The notes under the pieces were generated by a model, which saw nothing but the letters and a program-made list of their open reading frames with translations, did not search any database and was not told the origin of the DNA. Shown piece by piece: positions 44,275-52,911 of a stretch of DNA of 64,000 bases. Origin of the DNA: JASHPR01 sp963842355 (lineage in GTDB: Bacteria; Actinomycetota; Actinomycetes; Streptosporangiales; Streptosporangiaceae); NCBI GenBank assembly GCA_963842355.1, contig CAWJGC010000001.1, forward strand, positions 1 to 64,000, read 5' to 3'. The position numbers and the translations under genes are program-made. Numbering within the stretch: the first letter of the stretch is position 1; every line of letters begins with the position of its first letter.

Positions 44275-44571
44275 TCAATCCTCCTCGGTGAACAGCCGCT
44301 GCCGGGCCGACAGCAGCTCGATATCGGGGCGCCCCGCGACGAAGCGCTCGCAGGCCGTGAGGACCTCGGCGGCGTGCGCCGCCGTCGAGGCCGCCACGGC
44401 GACGCCGATCTCCGCCCGCCGGTGCAGGTCCAGGTACCCGGTCTCGGCCACGGAGGCACCGGGAAAGCGCCGGTTGACCTCGGCGATCAGCGGCCGGACC
44501 GCTGATCGCTTCTGCTTCAGCGAGCGCACGTCGCCGAGCAGCACGTCCAGGGTCAGGGCCCCGACATACAA
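44275..44571 (-). CDS. DUF503 family protein (YlxP-type)
   Basis: 98 residues: MYVGALTLDVLLGDVRSLKQ followed by KRSAVRPLIAEVNRRFPGAS and GYLDLHRRAEIGVAV define DUF503. It lies between infB and rbfA in a conserved arrangement. Its role is thought to concern ribosome assembly; not proven. Confidence 0.92.
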   Translation of the reverse strand: MYVGALTLDVLLGDVRSLKQKRSAVRPLIAEVNRRFPGASVAETGYLDLHRRAEIGVAVAASTAAHAAEVLTACERFVAGRPDIELLSARQRLFTEED

Positions 44572-44603
44572 GTCTTCCCTCCGGGCACTTTAAGGGGGCC
44601 CTG

Positions 44604-47600
44604 TCAGGCGCGAGGCTTCTCCCGCATCTCGAACGTCTCGATCACGTCGCTGATCCTGACGTCGTTGTAGCCGAGGCCGATGCCGCACTCGAAGCCCTCA
44701 CGAACCTCGGTCGCGTCGTCCTTGAACCGGCGCAGCGACTCGACCGAGAGGCTTTCCGAGACCACGACCCCGTCTCGGACCAGGCGGGCCTTGCTGTGGC
44801 GGGTGATCGTGCCGGAGCGCACGATGCACCCGGCCACGTTGCCGACCCTCGGCACCCGGAACACTTCCCGTACCTCCGCGGTGCCGAGCTGGACCTCCTC
44901 GAAGATCGGCTTCAGCATGCCCTTCAGCGCGGCCTCGACCTCTTCGATCGCCTGGTAGATCACCGAGTAGTAGCGGATGTCCACGCCCTCGCGCTGGGCG
45001 AGCTCGCCGGCCCGGCCGGCGGGCCGCACGTTGAAGCCGATGATCACGGCTTCGGAGGCGATGGCCAGGTTGACATCGTCCTGGGTGATCGCGCCGACGC
45101 CGCGGCCGATGACCCGCAGCGCCACTTCCTCGCCCACGTCCAGCTGGAGCAGGGCATCTTCCAGGGCCTCGACCGAGCCGGACACGTCGCCCTTGATGAT
45201 GAGCAGCAGCTCTTCCCGCTCACCCGACTTGAGCGCCGACTCCAGGTCCTCCAGGGTGACCCGCGGCCGCCGCTGGGCGAACATCGCGGTCCTCTCCCTG
45301 GCCTCGCGCCGCTCGGCGATCTGCCTGGCCACCCGGTCATCGTCGACGACCAGGAAGCTGTCACCCGCGTCGGGCACCGCGGTCAAGCCGAGCACCTGCA
45401 CCGGCCGGGATGGCGGCGCGTCGCTGACCTGGTCGTTGTTCTCGTCCAGCATGGCCCGCACCCGGCCGAACGCCTCGCCGCAGACGATCGAGTCGCCCAC
45501 CCGGAGCGTTCCGCGCTGCACGAGCACGGTCGCGACCGGTCCCCGGCCCTTGTCCAGGTGCGCCTCGATCGCCACGCCCTGGGCCTGCTGATGGGGGTTG
45601 GCCCGCAGGTCGAGCTCGGCGTCGGCGGTCAGCACGATCGCCTCGAGCAGTTCGTCGATGCCGGTGCCCTCCCGTGCGGACACGTCGACGAACAGCGACT
45701 GGCCGCCGAATTCCTCGGCCACCAGCCCGTACTCGGTGAGCTGGGCCCGGACCCGCGCCGGGTCGGCGCCCTCCTTGTCGATCTTGTTGACGGCGACCAC
45801 GATCGGCACGCCGGCCGCCTGGGCGTGGTTGAGCGCCTCGGTGGTCTGCGGCTTCACGCCGTCGTCCGCGGCCACGACGAGCACGACCAGGTCGGTGGTC
45901 TCCGCCCCGCGGGCCCGCATCGCGGTGAAGGCCTCGTGACCGGGGGTGTCGATGAACGTGATCTTCCGTTCCCGCCCGTCGACCTTGGGGTTGACCTGGT
46001 ACGCGCCGATGTGCTGGGTAATTCCGCCCGCCTCGTGCGCGACCAGGTTGGTGTGCCTGATCGCGTCCAGCAGCTTGGTCTTGCCGTGGTCCACGTGGCC
46101 CATCACGGTCACGACGGGCGGACGGGCCTCCAGGTCGCCCTCGTCGCCCTCGTCCTCGCCGAACTCGATGTCGAACGCCTCGAGGAGTTCCCTGTCTTCT
46201 TCCTCCGGCGAGACCACCTGGACCGTGTAGTTCAGCTCGGCGCCGAGCAGTTGCAGCGTCTCATCGTTCACCGACTGGGTCGCGGTCACCATCTCGCCCA
46301 GGTGGAAGAGCACCTGGACCAGCGAGGCCGGGTTCACGCCGATCTTGTCGGCGAAGTCGCTCAGCGACGCGCCCCGCGACAGCCGGATCACCTGCCCGTT
46401 ACCGCGCGGGATCTGCACGCCGCCGATCGACGGCGCCTGCATGTTGTCGAACTCCTGGCGCCGCTGGCGCTTCGACTTCCGGCCGCGCTGCGGTCGCCCG
46501 CCCGGCCGCCCGAAGGCGCCCTGCGTGCCGCTCCGGCCCCGGCCGCCGCCGGGCCGGGCCGGGCCCGCACCGGGCCGCTGGCCGCCTGCGCCGCCACCAC
46601 CGCCACCGCCACCGCCGCGCGGCCCGGCTCCCGGGCCCGCGCCGGGACCGCCCCGGCCGCCGGGCCGGGTGCCCGTGCCCGGGCCGCCGCGGCCACCGGG
46701 ACCGCCGGGACCGCCCGAGCCCGCGAAACCACCGGGCCCGCGCGAGCCGACCGGCCGGGGCGGCATGCTGCTCGGGCTGGGACGGGGCCCGCCGGGCCGC
46801 GGCCCGCCGGGCCGCGGCGCCTCGCCGGGACCGCCGGGACCCGGGCGCGCCGGGAAGCGCGTGCCGCCGGGCCGGGGCGCGCCGGGACCCCCGGGTCGGC
46901 CGGCCTGCTGGCCGGTACCCGCGGGGCCGCCTGCCGCCGCGCCGCCCGCGCCGCCGGTCGCGCCCGGCGCTCCGGGCTGGCCGGGCCGGGCACCTCGCGG
47001 CGCCGATCCCATTCCGGTCGCGGTGGAGCTGAACGGGTTGTTGCCTGGCCGCGGGCCTGGCCGCGGCGGCCCGGGCGTGCCCGCGGGAGCCCGGGACGGC
47101 GAACCACCGGGCCGGGAGGCGCCGGGGCCCGGGCGCGGCGCGGCCGGCCTCGGGGTGCTCGGCGCGCTGGGTCCCGCCCCTTCGGCGGCAGCGGCGGTTC
47201 CCTGTGCGGCGGGCGCATCCGGGCGACCGTGCGGGAACGGCACCGGGGGCCTCGGGCCCGGAGCCTGGGCAGGCTGGCCTCCGGCGCCCGGCGCCGGGCC
47301 CGCAGCCGGGCCCGGCTCGGCCGCAGGAACGGCGGGCGCGGCCGGGCTGCTGCCGTTCGGGCCGGCCTGGCCGGCCCGGGCCGCGGCGTCCGCCGCGCCG
47401 GTGGCCGTCGGCCCCGCCGCTGCGGGCGCGGCCGCCGCCGCGGTCGGCTCGGGCGCGCTCGCGCCCGGCGCCGTCGCGGCCGACGGGGACGCGGCGGCGG
47501 GCTGTGCCGCACGCGCTTCCCCGCGCGCCCCGGTCGCTCCCGCCCGCGCCTGCTTAGGCTGCTGCGTCGCGAACGCTTCCTTGAGCCTGCGGACGACCGG

Positions 47601-47720
47601 CGCCTCGATCGTTGAAGACGCCGACCGCACGAACTCGCCCATTTCCTGGAGCTTGGCCATCACGGCCTTGCTCTCTACGCCGAACTCCTTCGCGAGTTCG
47701 TATACCCGGACCTTCGCCAC
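44604..47720 (-). CDS. infB: Translation initiation factor IF-2
   Basis: 1038 residues from a GTG at 47720 (VAKVRVYELAKEFGVESKAV). The IF2_N domain is followed by a 350-residue Pro/Gly/Ala linker (residues about 55-415), a second IF2_N domain, the GTPase with GHVDHGKTKLLD (about residue 537), DTPGHEAF and NKID, then domains II-IV. It delivers fMet-tRNA to the 30S subunit. The linker is rich in Arg-Pro-Gly and is exceptionally long even for actinobacteria. Confidence 0.97.
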   Translation of the reverse strand: MAKVRVYELAKEFGVESKAVMAKLQEMGEFVRSASSTIEAPVVRRLKEAFATQQPKQARAGATGARGEARAAQPAAASPSAATAPGASAPEPTAAAAAPAAAGPTATGAADAAARAGQAGPNGSSPAAPAVPAAEPGPAAGPAPGAGGQPAQAPGPRPPVPFPHGRPDAPAAQGTAAAAEGAGPSAPSTPRPAAPRPGPGASRPGGSPSRAPAGTPGPPRPGPRPGNNPFSSTATGMGSAPRGARPGQPGAPGATGGAGGAAAGGPAGTGQQAGRPGGPGAPRPGGTRFPARPGPGGPGEAPRPGGPRPGGPRPSPSSMPPRPVGSRGPGGFAGSGGPGGPGGRGGPGTGTRPGGRGGPGAGPGAGPRGGGGGGGGGAGGQRPGAGPARPGGGRGRSGTQGAFGRPGGRPQRGRKSKRQRRQEFDNMQAPSIGGVQIPRGNGQVIRLSRGASLSDFADKIGVNPASLVQVLFHLGEMVTATQSVNDETLQLLGAELNYTVQVVSPEEEDRELLEAFDIEFGEDEGDEGDLEARPPVVTVMGHVDHGKTKLLDAIRHTNLVAHEAGGITQHIGAYQVNPKVDGRERKITFIDTPGHEAFTAMRARGAETTDLVVLVVAADDGVKPQTTEALNHAQAAGVPIVVAVNKIDKEGADPARVRAQLTEYGLVAEEFGGQSLFVDVSAREGTGIDELLEAIVLTADAELDLRANPHQQAQGVAIEAHLDKGRGPVATVLVQRGTLRVGDSIVCGEAFGRVRAMLDENNDQVSDAPPSRPVQVLGLTAVPDAGDSFLVVDDDRVARQIAERREARERTAMFAQRRPRVTLEDLESALKSGEREELLLIIKGDVSGSVEALEDALLQLDVGEEVALRVIGRGVGAITQDDVNLAIASEAVIIGFNVRPAGRAGELAQREGVDIRYYSVIYQAIEEVEAALKGMLKPIFEEVQLGTAEVREVFRVPRVGNVAGCIVRSGTITRHSKARLVRDGVVVSESLSVESLRRFKDDATEVREGFECGIGLGYNDVRISDVIETFEMREKPRA

Positions 47721-47842
47721 TGCGCTCCCTCTACTCGGTCCGGCTCGGCCGGACCCGTCAGCCGGTCGGGGCAGCGCGTGCTCCGTCCGGCGTCAGCTTC
47801 TGCTGTTCATCGCCGCATGCTCATCGGTCGCTCATCGCAATC

Positions 47843-48274
47843 TCAGCCTGCTCTCCCCGGGCTGGGTTGCCCCGGCCCTGCGGTTCTTACCTTCTGCCCC
47901 ACCCTCGCCTCGCCCTGCCTGCCCTCGCCTGCCCGGCCGCGGCCCGGCGGGTCACTGCGCGGCGGCAAACTGCCCTGCCGCACACTGCCCGGCCGCGACT
48001 GTCCAAGATACTCGGCAAGCCTGCCGGTTCCGGCTGGTCCCGGCAGCCGCAGCGCCCGCGCGAAGGCCCGCCGGCGCTGCGCTTCCTCGAAGCATCCCTG
48101 GCAGGGATGCAGGTACGCGCCCCGGCCAGGCCCTCGCGCCGGCGGATCGGGAACGATCTCGTTCCCGGCTGCCACCAGGCGAAGCAAGTCGGACTTGGCC
48201 GCACGGAATCCGCATCCCACACAGGTCCGGATCGCTGGCGCGTGCCGGGCCGGCCGCGGATACCGCGTGACCAT
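47843..48274 (-). CDS. ylxR: YlxR/DUF448 RNA-binding protein
   Basis: 143 residues from the ATG at 48274 (a TTG at 48283 is in frame). RTCVGCGFRAAKSDLLRLVA, RGAYLHPCQGCFEEAQRRRA and FARALRL are the YlxR fold; the GRGAYLHP loop is its main conserved strip. YlxR (RnpM) regulates RNase P in Bacillus. The last 55 residues are a low-complexity Gly/Pro/Arg tail. Located between nusA and infB. Confidence 0.9.
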   Translation of the reverse strand: MVTRYPRPARHAPAIRTCVGCGFRAAKSDLLRLVAAGNEIVPDPPARGPGRGAYLHPCQGCFEEAQRRRAFARALRLPGPAGTGRLAEYLGQSRPGSVRQGSLPPRSDPPGRGRAGEGRQGEARVGQKVRTAGPGQPSPGRAG

Positions 48275-48285
48275 CTCCGTCAAGC

Positions 48286-49497
48286 TTACAGTGCCTGCGC
48301 ATCTGGGGCACCGGGCATGCTACCTGCCGGCCCCGGGACATCGCTGACGACGCTCGCCAGCGCGCCCTCCCCGCCCTTCCCGCCCTTCCCGCCTCCGGCG
48401 CCCCCGGCGCCTTCTCCGCCCTCTCCCCCATGCTCCTCGCCCTCAGTCCCTTCCCCGCCTTCAGTCCCTTCCTCGCCCGCCCTGTCCCGTCCCGGCGCGA
48501 CCGGCGCGACCGGGGCGACCGGGGCGTCAGCCGCCGGGCTGTCCGGCCGGATGTCGATCCGCCACCCGGTCAGCCGGGCCGCGAGCCGCGCGTTCTGGCC
48601 CTCCTTGCCGATGGCCAGCGACAACTGGTAGTCGGGCACGATCACCTGTGCCACCCGCGCCTGGGCGTCCACGATGTTGACCCGGGAGACCCGGGCCGGG
48701 GACAGCGCGTGGGCCACGAACTCGGCGGGGTCCGGTGAGTAGTCAACGATGTCGATCTTCTCGCCGTGCAACTCGGTCATCACGTTGCGGACCCGGCTGC
48801 CCATCGGGCCGATGCAGGCGCCCTTGGCGTTCACGCCCTGCTGCCGCGAGACCACCGCGATCTTGCTGCGGTGCCCGGCCTCGCGGGCGATAGCCGCGAT
48901 CTCCACGGCCCCGGAGGCGATCTCGGGCACCTCCAGTGCGAAGAGCTTCTTCACCAGGTTCGGATGCGTCCGGGACAGGGTCACCGACGGCCCGCGGTAG
49001 CCCTTGCGAACGTGCAGCACGTAGCACCGCAGCCGCTCGCCGTGCACGTAGCGCTCGCCGGGCACCTGCTCGGTCGGCGGCAGGATCGCCTCCAGCCTGC
49101 CCAGGTCCACCAGGACCGCCCGCGGATCCTTGCCCTGCTGGATCACGCCGGCGACGATGTCACCTTCCCGCCCGGCGTACTCGCCGAACGTAAGCTCGTC
49201 CTCGGCGTCGCGCAACCGCTGCAGGATGACCTGACGGGCGGTGGTCGCAGCGATCCGGCCGAACCCGGCCGGCGTGTCGTCGTACTCCCGCGTCACCGTG
49301 CCGTCCTCGGCCGTCTCCGCCGCCCAGACGGTCACGTGGCCGCTGCCCCGGTTGATCTCGACCCGCGCCGTGGCCGCGGCCCCGTCGGTCCGGTGATACG
49401 CGACGAGCAGCGCGTCCTCGATGGCCTTGATGGCCAGGTCCATCGAGATGTCCTTCTCGGCTTCCAGGCCGCGCAGGGCGCTCAGGTCAATGTCCAT
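48286..49497 (-). CDS. nusA: Transcription termination/antitermination protein NusA
   Basis: 403 residues. N-terminal RNAP-binding domain (LAIKAIEDALLVAYHRTDGA), S1 domain (GEYAGREGDIVAGVIQQGKD) and two KH domains (GACIGPMGSRVRNVMTELHG, SLAIGKEGQNARLAARLTGW). Actinobacterial length without the E. coli acidic repeats, but with an unusual Glu/Gly-rich tail (about residues 340-390). Start overlaps the rimP end by 11 bp. Confidence 0.96.
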   Translation of the reverse strand: MDIDLSALRGLEAEKDISMDLAIKAIEDALLVAYHRTDGAAATARVEINRGSGHVTVWAAETAEDGTVTREYDDTPAGFGRIAATTARQVILQRLRDAEDELTFGEYAGREGDIVAGVIQQGKDPRAVLVDLGRLEAILPPTEQVPGERYVHGERLRCYVLHVRKGYRGPSVTLSRTHPNLVKKLFALEVPEIASGAVEIAAIAREAGHRSKIAVVSRQQGVNAKGACIGPMGSRVRNVMTELHGEKIDIVDYSPDPAEFVAHALSPARVSRVNIVDAQARVAQVIVPDYQLSLAIGKEGQNARLAARLTGWRIDIRPDSPAADAPVAPVAPVAPGRDRAGEEGTEGGEGTEGEEHGGEGGEGAGGAGGGKGGKGGEGALASVVSDVPGPAGSMPGAPDAQAL

Positions 49498-50107
49498 CGG
49501 ATCCCTCCGCTTCTGCGCCCAGGTCCGCGCTCATGTCTCCCGCGCCCGCACCGAGCCCGTCTTCGCGATCGTCCAGCGGGGCGAACTCGATCTGTATCCT
49601 TCCCGGGCCGAGCTCGGCATAGCCGAACTTCCGGCTCCGTCCCTCGACGTCGAGCCACACTCCTTGGACGTCTGTCCCGGTGACCCGTCCCGTGACGACT
49701 CCCGCGTCGGCGGGAGCGTCCGCCGCGGAACGAGCCCGTGACCGCACCGGAACGGTCACCAGGCGGCCGACCGCGCGCCGCCAGTGCTTGGGGTCGGTCA
49801 GCGGGCGGTCGACGCCCGGCGAGGATACCTCCAGGGTGTAGGACGTCTCGCCCATCGCGGCCGCGTGGTCGAGCGTGGCCGAGAGTTTCCGGCTGACCAC
49901 CGCGATATCGTCGAGGCTGACCCCGCCGTCCGCGTCGATGATGACGCGCAGCAGGCGCCGCCGCCCGGCCGAGGTGATCCGGACGTCCTCCAGATCCATC
50001 CCCATGGCGGCAACCGCCGGCTCGAGCAGGTCGACGATCCGCTCGGCGTCCGCGGATCCGCCCCGCGGCGCCGACCGCGGCGAACCGTGACGGGAGTTAC
50101 CGTGCAT
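49487..50107 (-). CDS. rimP: Ribosome maturation factor RimP
   Basis: 206 residues from the ATG at 50107 (a GTG at 50110 is in frame). LLEPAVAAMGMDLEDVRITS, VIIDADGGVSLDDIAVVSRK and LEVSSPGVDRPLTDPKHWRR are RimP. Assists late 30S assembly. First gene of the minus-strand translation block; the promoter should lie in the 214-bp gap to 50322. Confidence 0.94.
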   Translation of the reverse strand: MHGNSRHGSPRSAPRGGSADAERIVDLLEPAVAAMGMDLEDVRITSAGRRRLLRVIIDADGGVSLDDIAVVSRKLSATLDHAAAMGETSYTLEVSSPGVDRPLTDPKHWRRAVGRLVTVPVRSRARSAADAPADAGVVTGRVTGTDVQGVWLDVEGRSRKFGYAELGPGRIQIEFAPLDDREDGLGAGAGDMSADLGAEAEGSDGH

Positions 50108-50321
50108 CACGACCTCCTCGCCCGCGACCTGTGCTGTTGTCCGCTCGGCTCTAGCCTAACCGGGACGGCCGGTACCTGGGCGGTTGCCCGCCGTGCCGGG
50201 TGTCGGTCCGACCTGGGTGATCCGCCCGTGGCATGCTGGAGCCCGCGCGGGCAACGTGGCGCGGCCGCCCGCGATACCGGCGATGCGCCGGGACACCCAC
50301 GCGATACCGGCTGGAGGCTCC

Positions 50322-50858
50322 GTGGTGGCAGGTCCGACGCGCCGAGCAGTGATCGCGGCCACGGCGGCCCTGCCGCTGGTGGCCGTATCGGGCTGCGGCG
50401 GCCTGGCTGTGCTCGGCCGGCCGCCATCGCCTGCCCCCGACGTCACGCTGCTGCGGGCGGCGATCGCCGCTGAGGAGCTGATGATCGCCCGGTATGCCGT
50501 CGTGCTGCGCGGCCTGCGCAGCCCCGGCGCAGCCGCCGCGGGCGGCTCGCCGGCCGCCCTCACCGTGGTCCTGGAGCCGCTGCTGGCCGAGCACCACGCG
50601 CACCTCGCCCAGCTTGGGTCCCGCCTGCTCGTGCCGGCCGGCAGTGCGTCGCCGTCGCCGTCCGGCCGGAACGCGGCCCCGCCCGCTGTGCCCGCGGCAC
50701 GCGCCGCGGCCGTCGCGTTCCTGCGCGCCGCCGAGCAGGCCGCGGCCACGGCCATGCTGGACCGGCTGCCTGCCGCCCCTGCCTCCCTCGCCCAGCTCTT
50801 CGCCAGCATCTCGGCCTCGGAGGCGACCCACGTGCCCGTGCTCGAGGCGGTCAGATGA
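50322..50858 (+). CDS. Ferritin-like-domain lipoprotein
   Basis: Starts at a GTG at 50322 with GGAGG eight bases upstream (the frame is open to 50184). RRAVIAATAALPLVAVSGCG is a lipoprotein signal with a Cys at the end of the hydrophobic stretch; a twin-arginine is present. Helical domain: AAIAAEELMIARYAVVLRGL, LEPLLAEHHAHLAQLGSRL, ISASEATHVPVLEAVR. The Glu and Glu-His-His positions suggest a ferritin-like bundle. It overlaps the next ferritin-like gene by ATGA. Metal binding is inference. Confidence 0.75.
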   Translation: MVAGPTRRAVIAATAALPLVAVSGCGGLAVLGRPPSPAPDVTLLRAAIAAEELMIARYAVVLRGLRSPGAAAAGGSPAALTVVLEPLLAEHHAHLAQLGSRLLVPAGSASPSPSGRNAAPPAVPAARAAAVAFLRAAEQAAATAMLDRLPAAPASLAQLFASISASEATHVPVLEAVR

Positions 50859-51358
50859 GCCGCCGGGCCGCGCCCGCGCCGCGGGTCCCCGCGGCCACGA
50901 TCCGCGCCCTGCAGTCGGCGCTGGCGGCCGAGCACGCCGCGGTCTACGGCTACGGGGTGGTGGGCGCGTACCTGACCGGGAACAGCCGGGCAGCCGCCAC
51001 GGCCGACTGGGTAGCGCATCAGAACGCGAGGGACGAACTCGAGACCATGCTGCGGTCCAGCGGATCCCAGCCGGGACCGGCCGCCGTCGCGTACCGGCTG
51101 CCGATCCCGGTGCGGACCGCTCGCGAGGCCGTCTCGCTCGCCGTCATCCTCGAAGATCGCATCGCTACCGCCTATCTCGGCCTGGTGGCGCTGAGCGCCC
51201 CGGCGGTCAGGGAACTCGGCGCGCTGCAACTGCGGGCGGCCGCGCTGCGCGCGGCGTTCTGGCGGGGGAGCACGGTCGCCTTCCCCGGCTTGACCGCCGC
51301 TGTGCTCGGTACCCCGCGGGGGCGGTCCGTGCCTGATCGCGAGGCTAGTGAGCCCTAA
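50855..51358 (+). CDS. DUF4439 ferritin-like protein
   Basis: 167 residues: ALQSALAAEHAAVYGYGVVG and HQNARDELETMLRSSG give the first helices with Glu-His pairs of a ferritin-like DUF4439 domain; a second pair, VSLAVILEDRIATAYLGLVA, follows. It is translationally coupled to the lipoprotein gene, suggesting one complex. This pair is found beside rimP in other actinomycetes. Function unknown. Confidence 0.85.
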   Translation: MSRRAAPAPRVPAATIRALQSALAAEHAAVYGYGVVGAYLTGNSRAAATADWVAHQNARDELETMLRSSGSQPGPAAVAYRLPIPVRTAREAVSLAVILEDRIATAYLGLVALSAPAVRELGALQLRAAALRAAFWRGSTVAFPGLTAAVLGTPRGRSVPDREASEP

Positions 51359-51445
51359 GGGGGACGACCCCCTGCAAGCTCCGCGAACAGAGCGGCCCTA
51401 GGGGGGACGACCCCCCTGCAACCCCCCGCCGCGGAGCAAGCTCCG
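51359..51445. repeat. Two GC-hairpin repeats with shared flanks
   Basis: GGGGGACGACCCCC (51359-51372) and GGGGGGACGACCCCCC (51401-51416) are each followed by TGCAA and a copy of GCAAGCTCCGCGAACA. A direct-repeat pair of about 40 bp. Related to the hairpins at 32865, 32959 and 58300. Confidence 0.8.
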
Positions 51446-51451
51446 CGAACA

Positions 51452-51763
51452 TCAAGCGCGCGCTGCGAGGACCTGCTTGATCATGGCGGCGGCGCCCTCG
51501 AGGTCATCTCCGGAGGCGATCCGTTCCGCCCACGACCACCAGAACCACCAGGTGCCGTCCTGGCCGCGCCCGGTGTAGACGTCCTCGGCGAGCACGGACG
51601 CCTCCGGGTTCACCACGTGCAGGCTCGGAACGCGCCCGGACGGCGCCATCACGCTGGCCCGGAGCCCCTGGAGAGAAAGCACCTCCGCGAGCCCCTCGAG
51701 CCGACTCAGATAGGCATGCAGCGCCTGCGCCGACCCGCTGGCTGGCTGGGCTTCCGTGATCAT
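51452..51763 (-). CDS. Small protein associated with an XRE regulator
   Basis: 103 residues. The C-terminal half EDVYTGRGQDGTWWFWWSWA then ERIASGDDL is a pattern repeated in small genes next to XRE/DUF5753 regulators in Streptomyces-type genomes. N-terminal helix LHAYLSRLEGLAEVLSLQGL. Function unknown; it is probably a partner of the divergently transcribed regulator, because such pairs are common. Confidence 0.75.
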   Translation of the reverse strand: MITEAQPASGSAQALHAYLSRLEGLAEVLSLQGLRASVMAPSGRVPSLHVVNPEASVLAEDVYTGRGQDGTWWFWWSWAERIASGDDLEGAAAMIKQVLAARA

Positions 51764-51986
51764 TAAGTCACCCCTAGTAGCTGAAGTTCAGCATAGAGTA
51801 ACGACATTGTTAAAGGATGCATCTCAGGACCGTAAGATGCAACATGCATAGCGAAATTCGCATCTCGCGCCGTCATCGTTACAGCGTCCGATTTCATCTA
51901 GACGGCTGGACGACTGGACGCCGCAGCGCTCCGGCCGCCACACTTAAGACCCCCTGGCCCGTCACGCGCTTGGGCGGAGGTAGAGG
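51764..51986. promoter_or_regulatory. Divergent regulatory region with palindromes
   Basis: AT-rich compared with all neighbours. It contains GATGCATC (51816-51823), GATGCAACATGCAT (51836-51849) and the perfect 11-bp palindrome GCGAAATTCGC (51851-51861). It separates the small gene from the XRE regulator, so the repeats are likely operators for that regulator. No promoter is assigned with certainty. Confidence 0.5.
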
Positions 51987-52841
51987 ATGGCGAGCGAGAA
52001 CAGCCCGACGGTGCGGCGGCGGCGGCTCGCGCTCGAACTCAGGAGGCATCGCGAGGCCGCCGGGCTCACCTGCGAGGAAGTCGCGGATCACCTGGAGTGC
52101 TCCGCCTCGAAGATCAGCCGGGTCGAGACCGGGCGGGTATCGGTCTCGCCCCGGGACGTCCGCGACATGCTCGACCTCTACGGCGTCTCCGCCGAGCAGC
52201 GGGAGAGCCTGGTCCAGCTGGCCCGCGACTCGCGCCAGAAGGGCTGGTGGCATGCGTACAGCGATAGCATGATGCCCCAGTTCGCCACCTACGTCGGGCT
52301 GGAGAGCGCGGCCTCGGAGATCCGGATCTACGAGGTCAGCCTGATGCCGGGCCTGCTGCAGACCGAGGACTACGCCCGGGCCGTCATCCGGGCCGGGATG
52401 ATGAACAGTCCCAGCGAGGACGTGGAACGCCGGGTCGCGCTCCGCATGGCCCGCCAGCCCGCCGTCACCCGGGATGATCCGCCGAAGGTCTGGGCCGTGC
52501 TGGACGAGGCCGCGCTGCGGCGCCGGGTGGGCGGCGCCGGCCTGATGCGGCTGCAGCTTGAGCACCTGCTGGCCCAGGCTGCGCTGCCGAACGTGGCGGT
52601 GCAGGTGATTCCGTTCACCGGCGGCGCGCACCCCGCCATGGGCCGGCCGTTCGTCATCCTGGTGTTCCCGGAGCGGGTCGACACCGACGTCGTCTACCTC
52701 GAAGACCTGACCAGCTCCCTGTACGTGGAGGACGTGGCCGAGGTGGACCGCTACAACGTGTTCTTCAACCACCTGCGGGCCACCGCGCTGTCGTTCGACG
52801 ACTCCTCGGCCCTGATCGCGTCGGTGCTGAAGGAGATGTAG
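51987..52841 (+). CDS. XRE-family regulator with DUF5753 domain
   Basis: 284 residues. The helix-turn-helix region LALELRRHREAAGLTCEEVA then DHLECSASKISRVETGRVSV lies at residues 12-50; the DUF5753 domain follows with YVGLESAASEIRIYEVSLMP and GLLQTEDYARAVIRAGMM. These regulators are abundant in actinomycetes and usually pair with a small gene. Ligand unknown. Convergent with the helicase gene. Confidence 0.92.
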   Translation: MASENSPTVRRRRLALELRRHREAAGLTCEEVADHLECSASKISRVETGRVSVSPRDVRDMLDLYGVSAEQRESLVQLARDSRQKGWWHAYSDSMMPQFATYVGLESAASEIRIYEVSLMPGLLQTEDYARAVIRAGMMNSPSEDVERRVALRMARQPAVTRDDPPKVWAVLDEAALRRRVGGAGLMRLQLEHLLAQAALPNVAVQVIPFTGGAHPAMGRPFVILVFPERVDTDVVYLEDLTSSLYVEDVAEVDRYNVFFNHLRATALSFDDSSALIASVLKEM

Positions 52842-52911
52842 CCGGGCTGTGCCAGCCCCAGGGCGGCCGGCCCCTTCAGCCCGCGCCGCGGACCAAGCCC
52901 GGCGAACGGTC

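Noticed and set aside
44796..47615. Very long open frame opposite infB (over 900 codons)
   Set aside because: It mirrors the Pro/Gly/Ala linker and third-position GC of infB on the other strand; the residues are low-complexity and match no family, while infB is complete.
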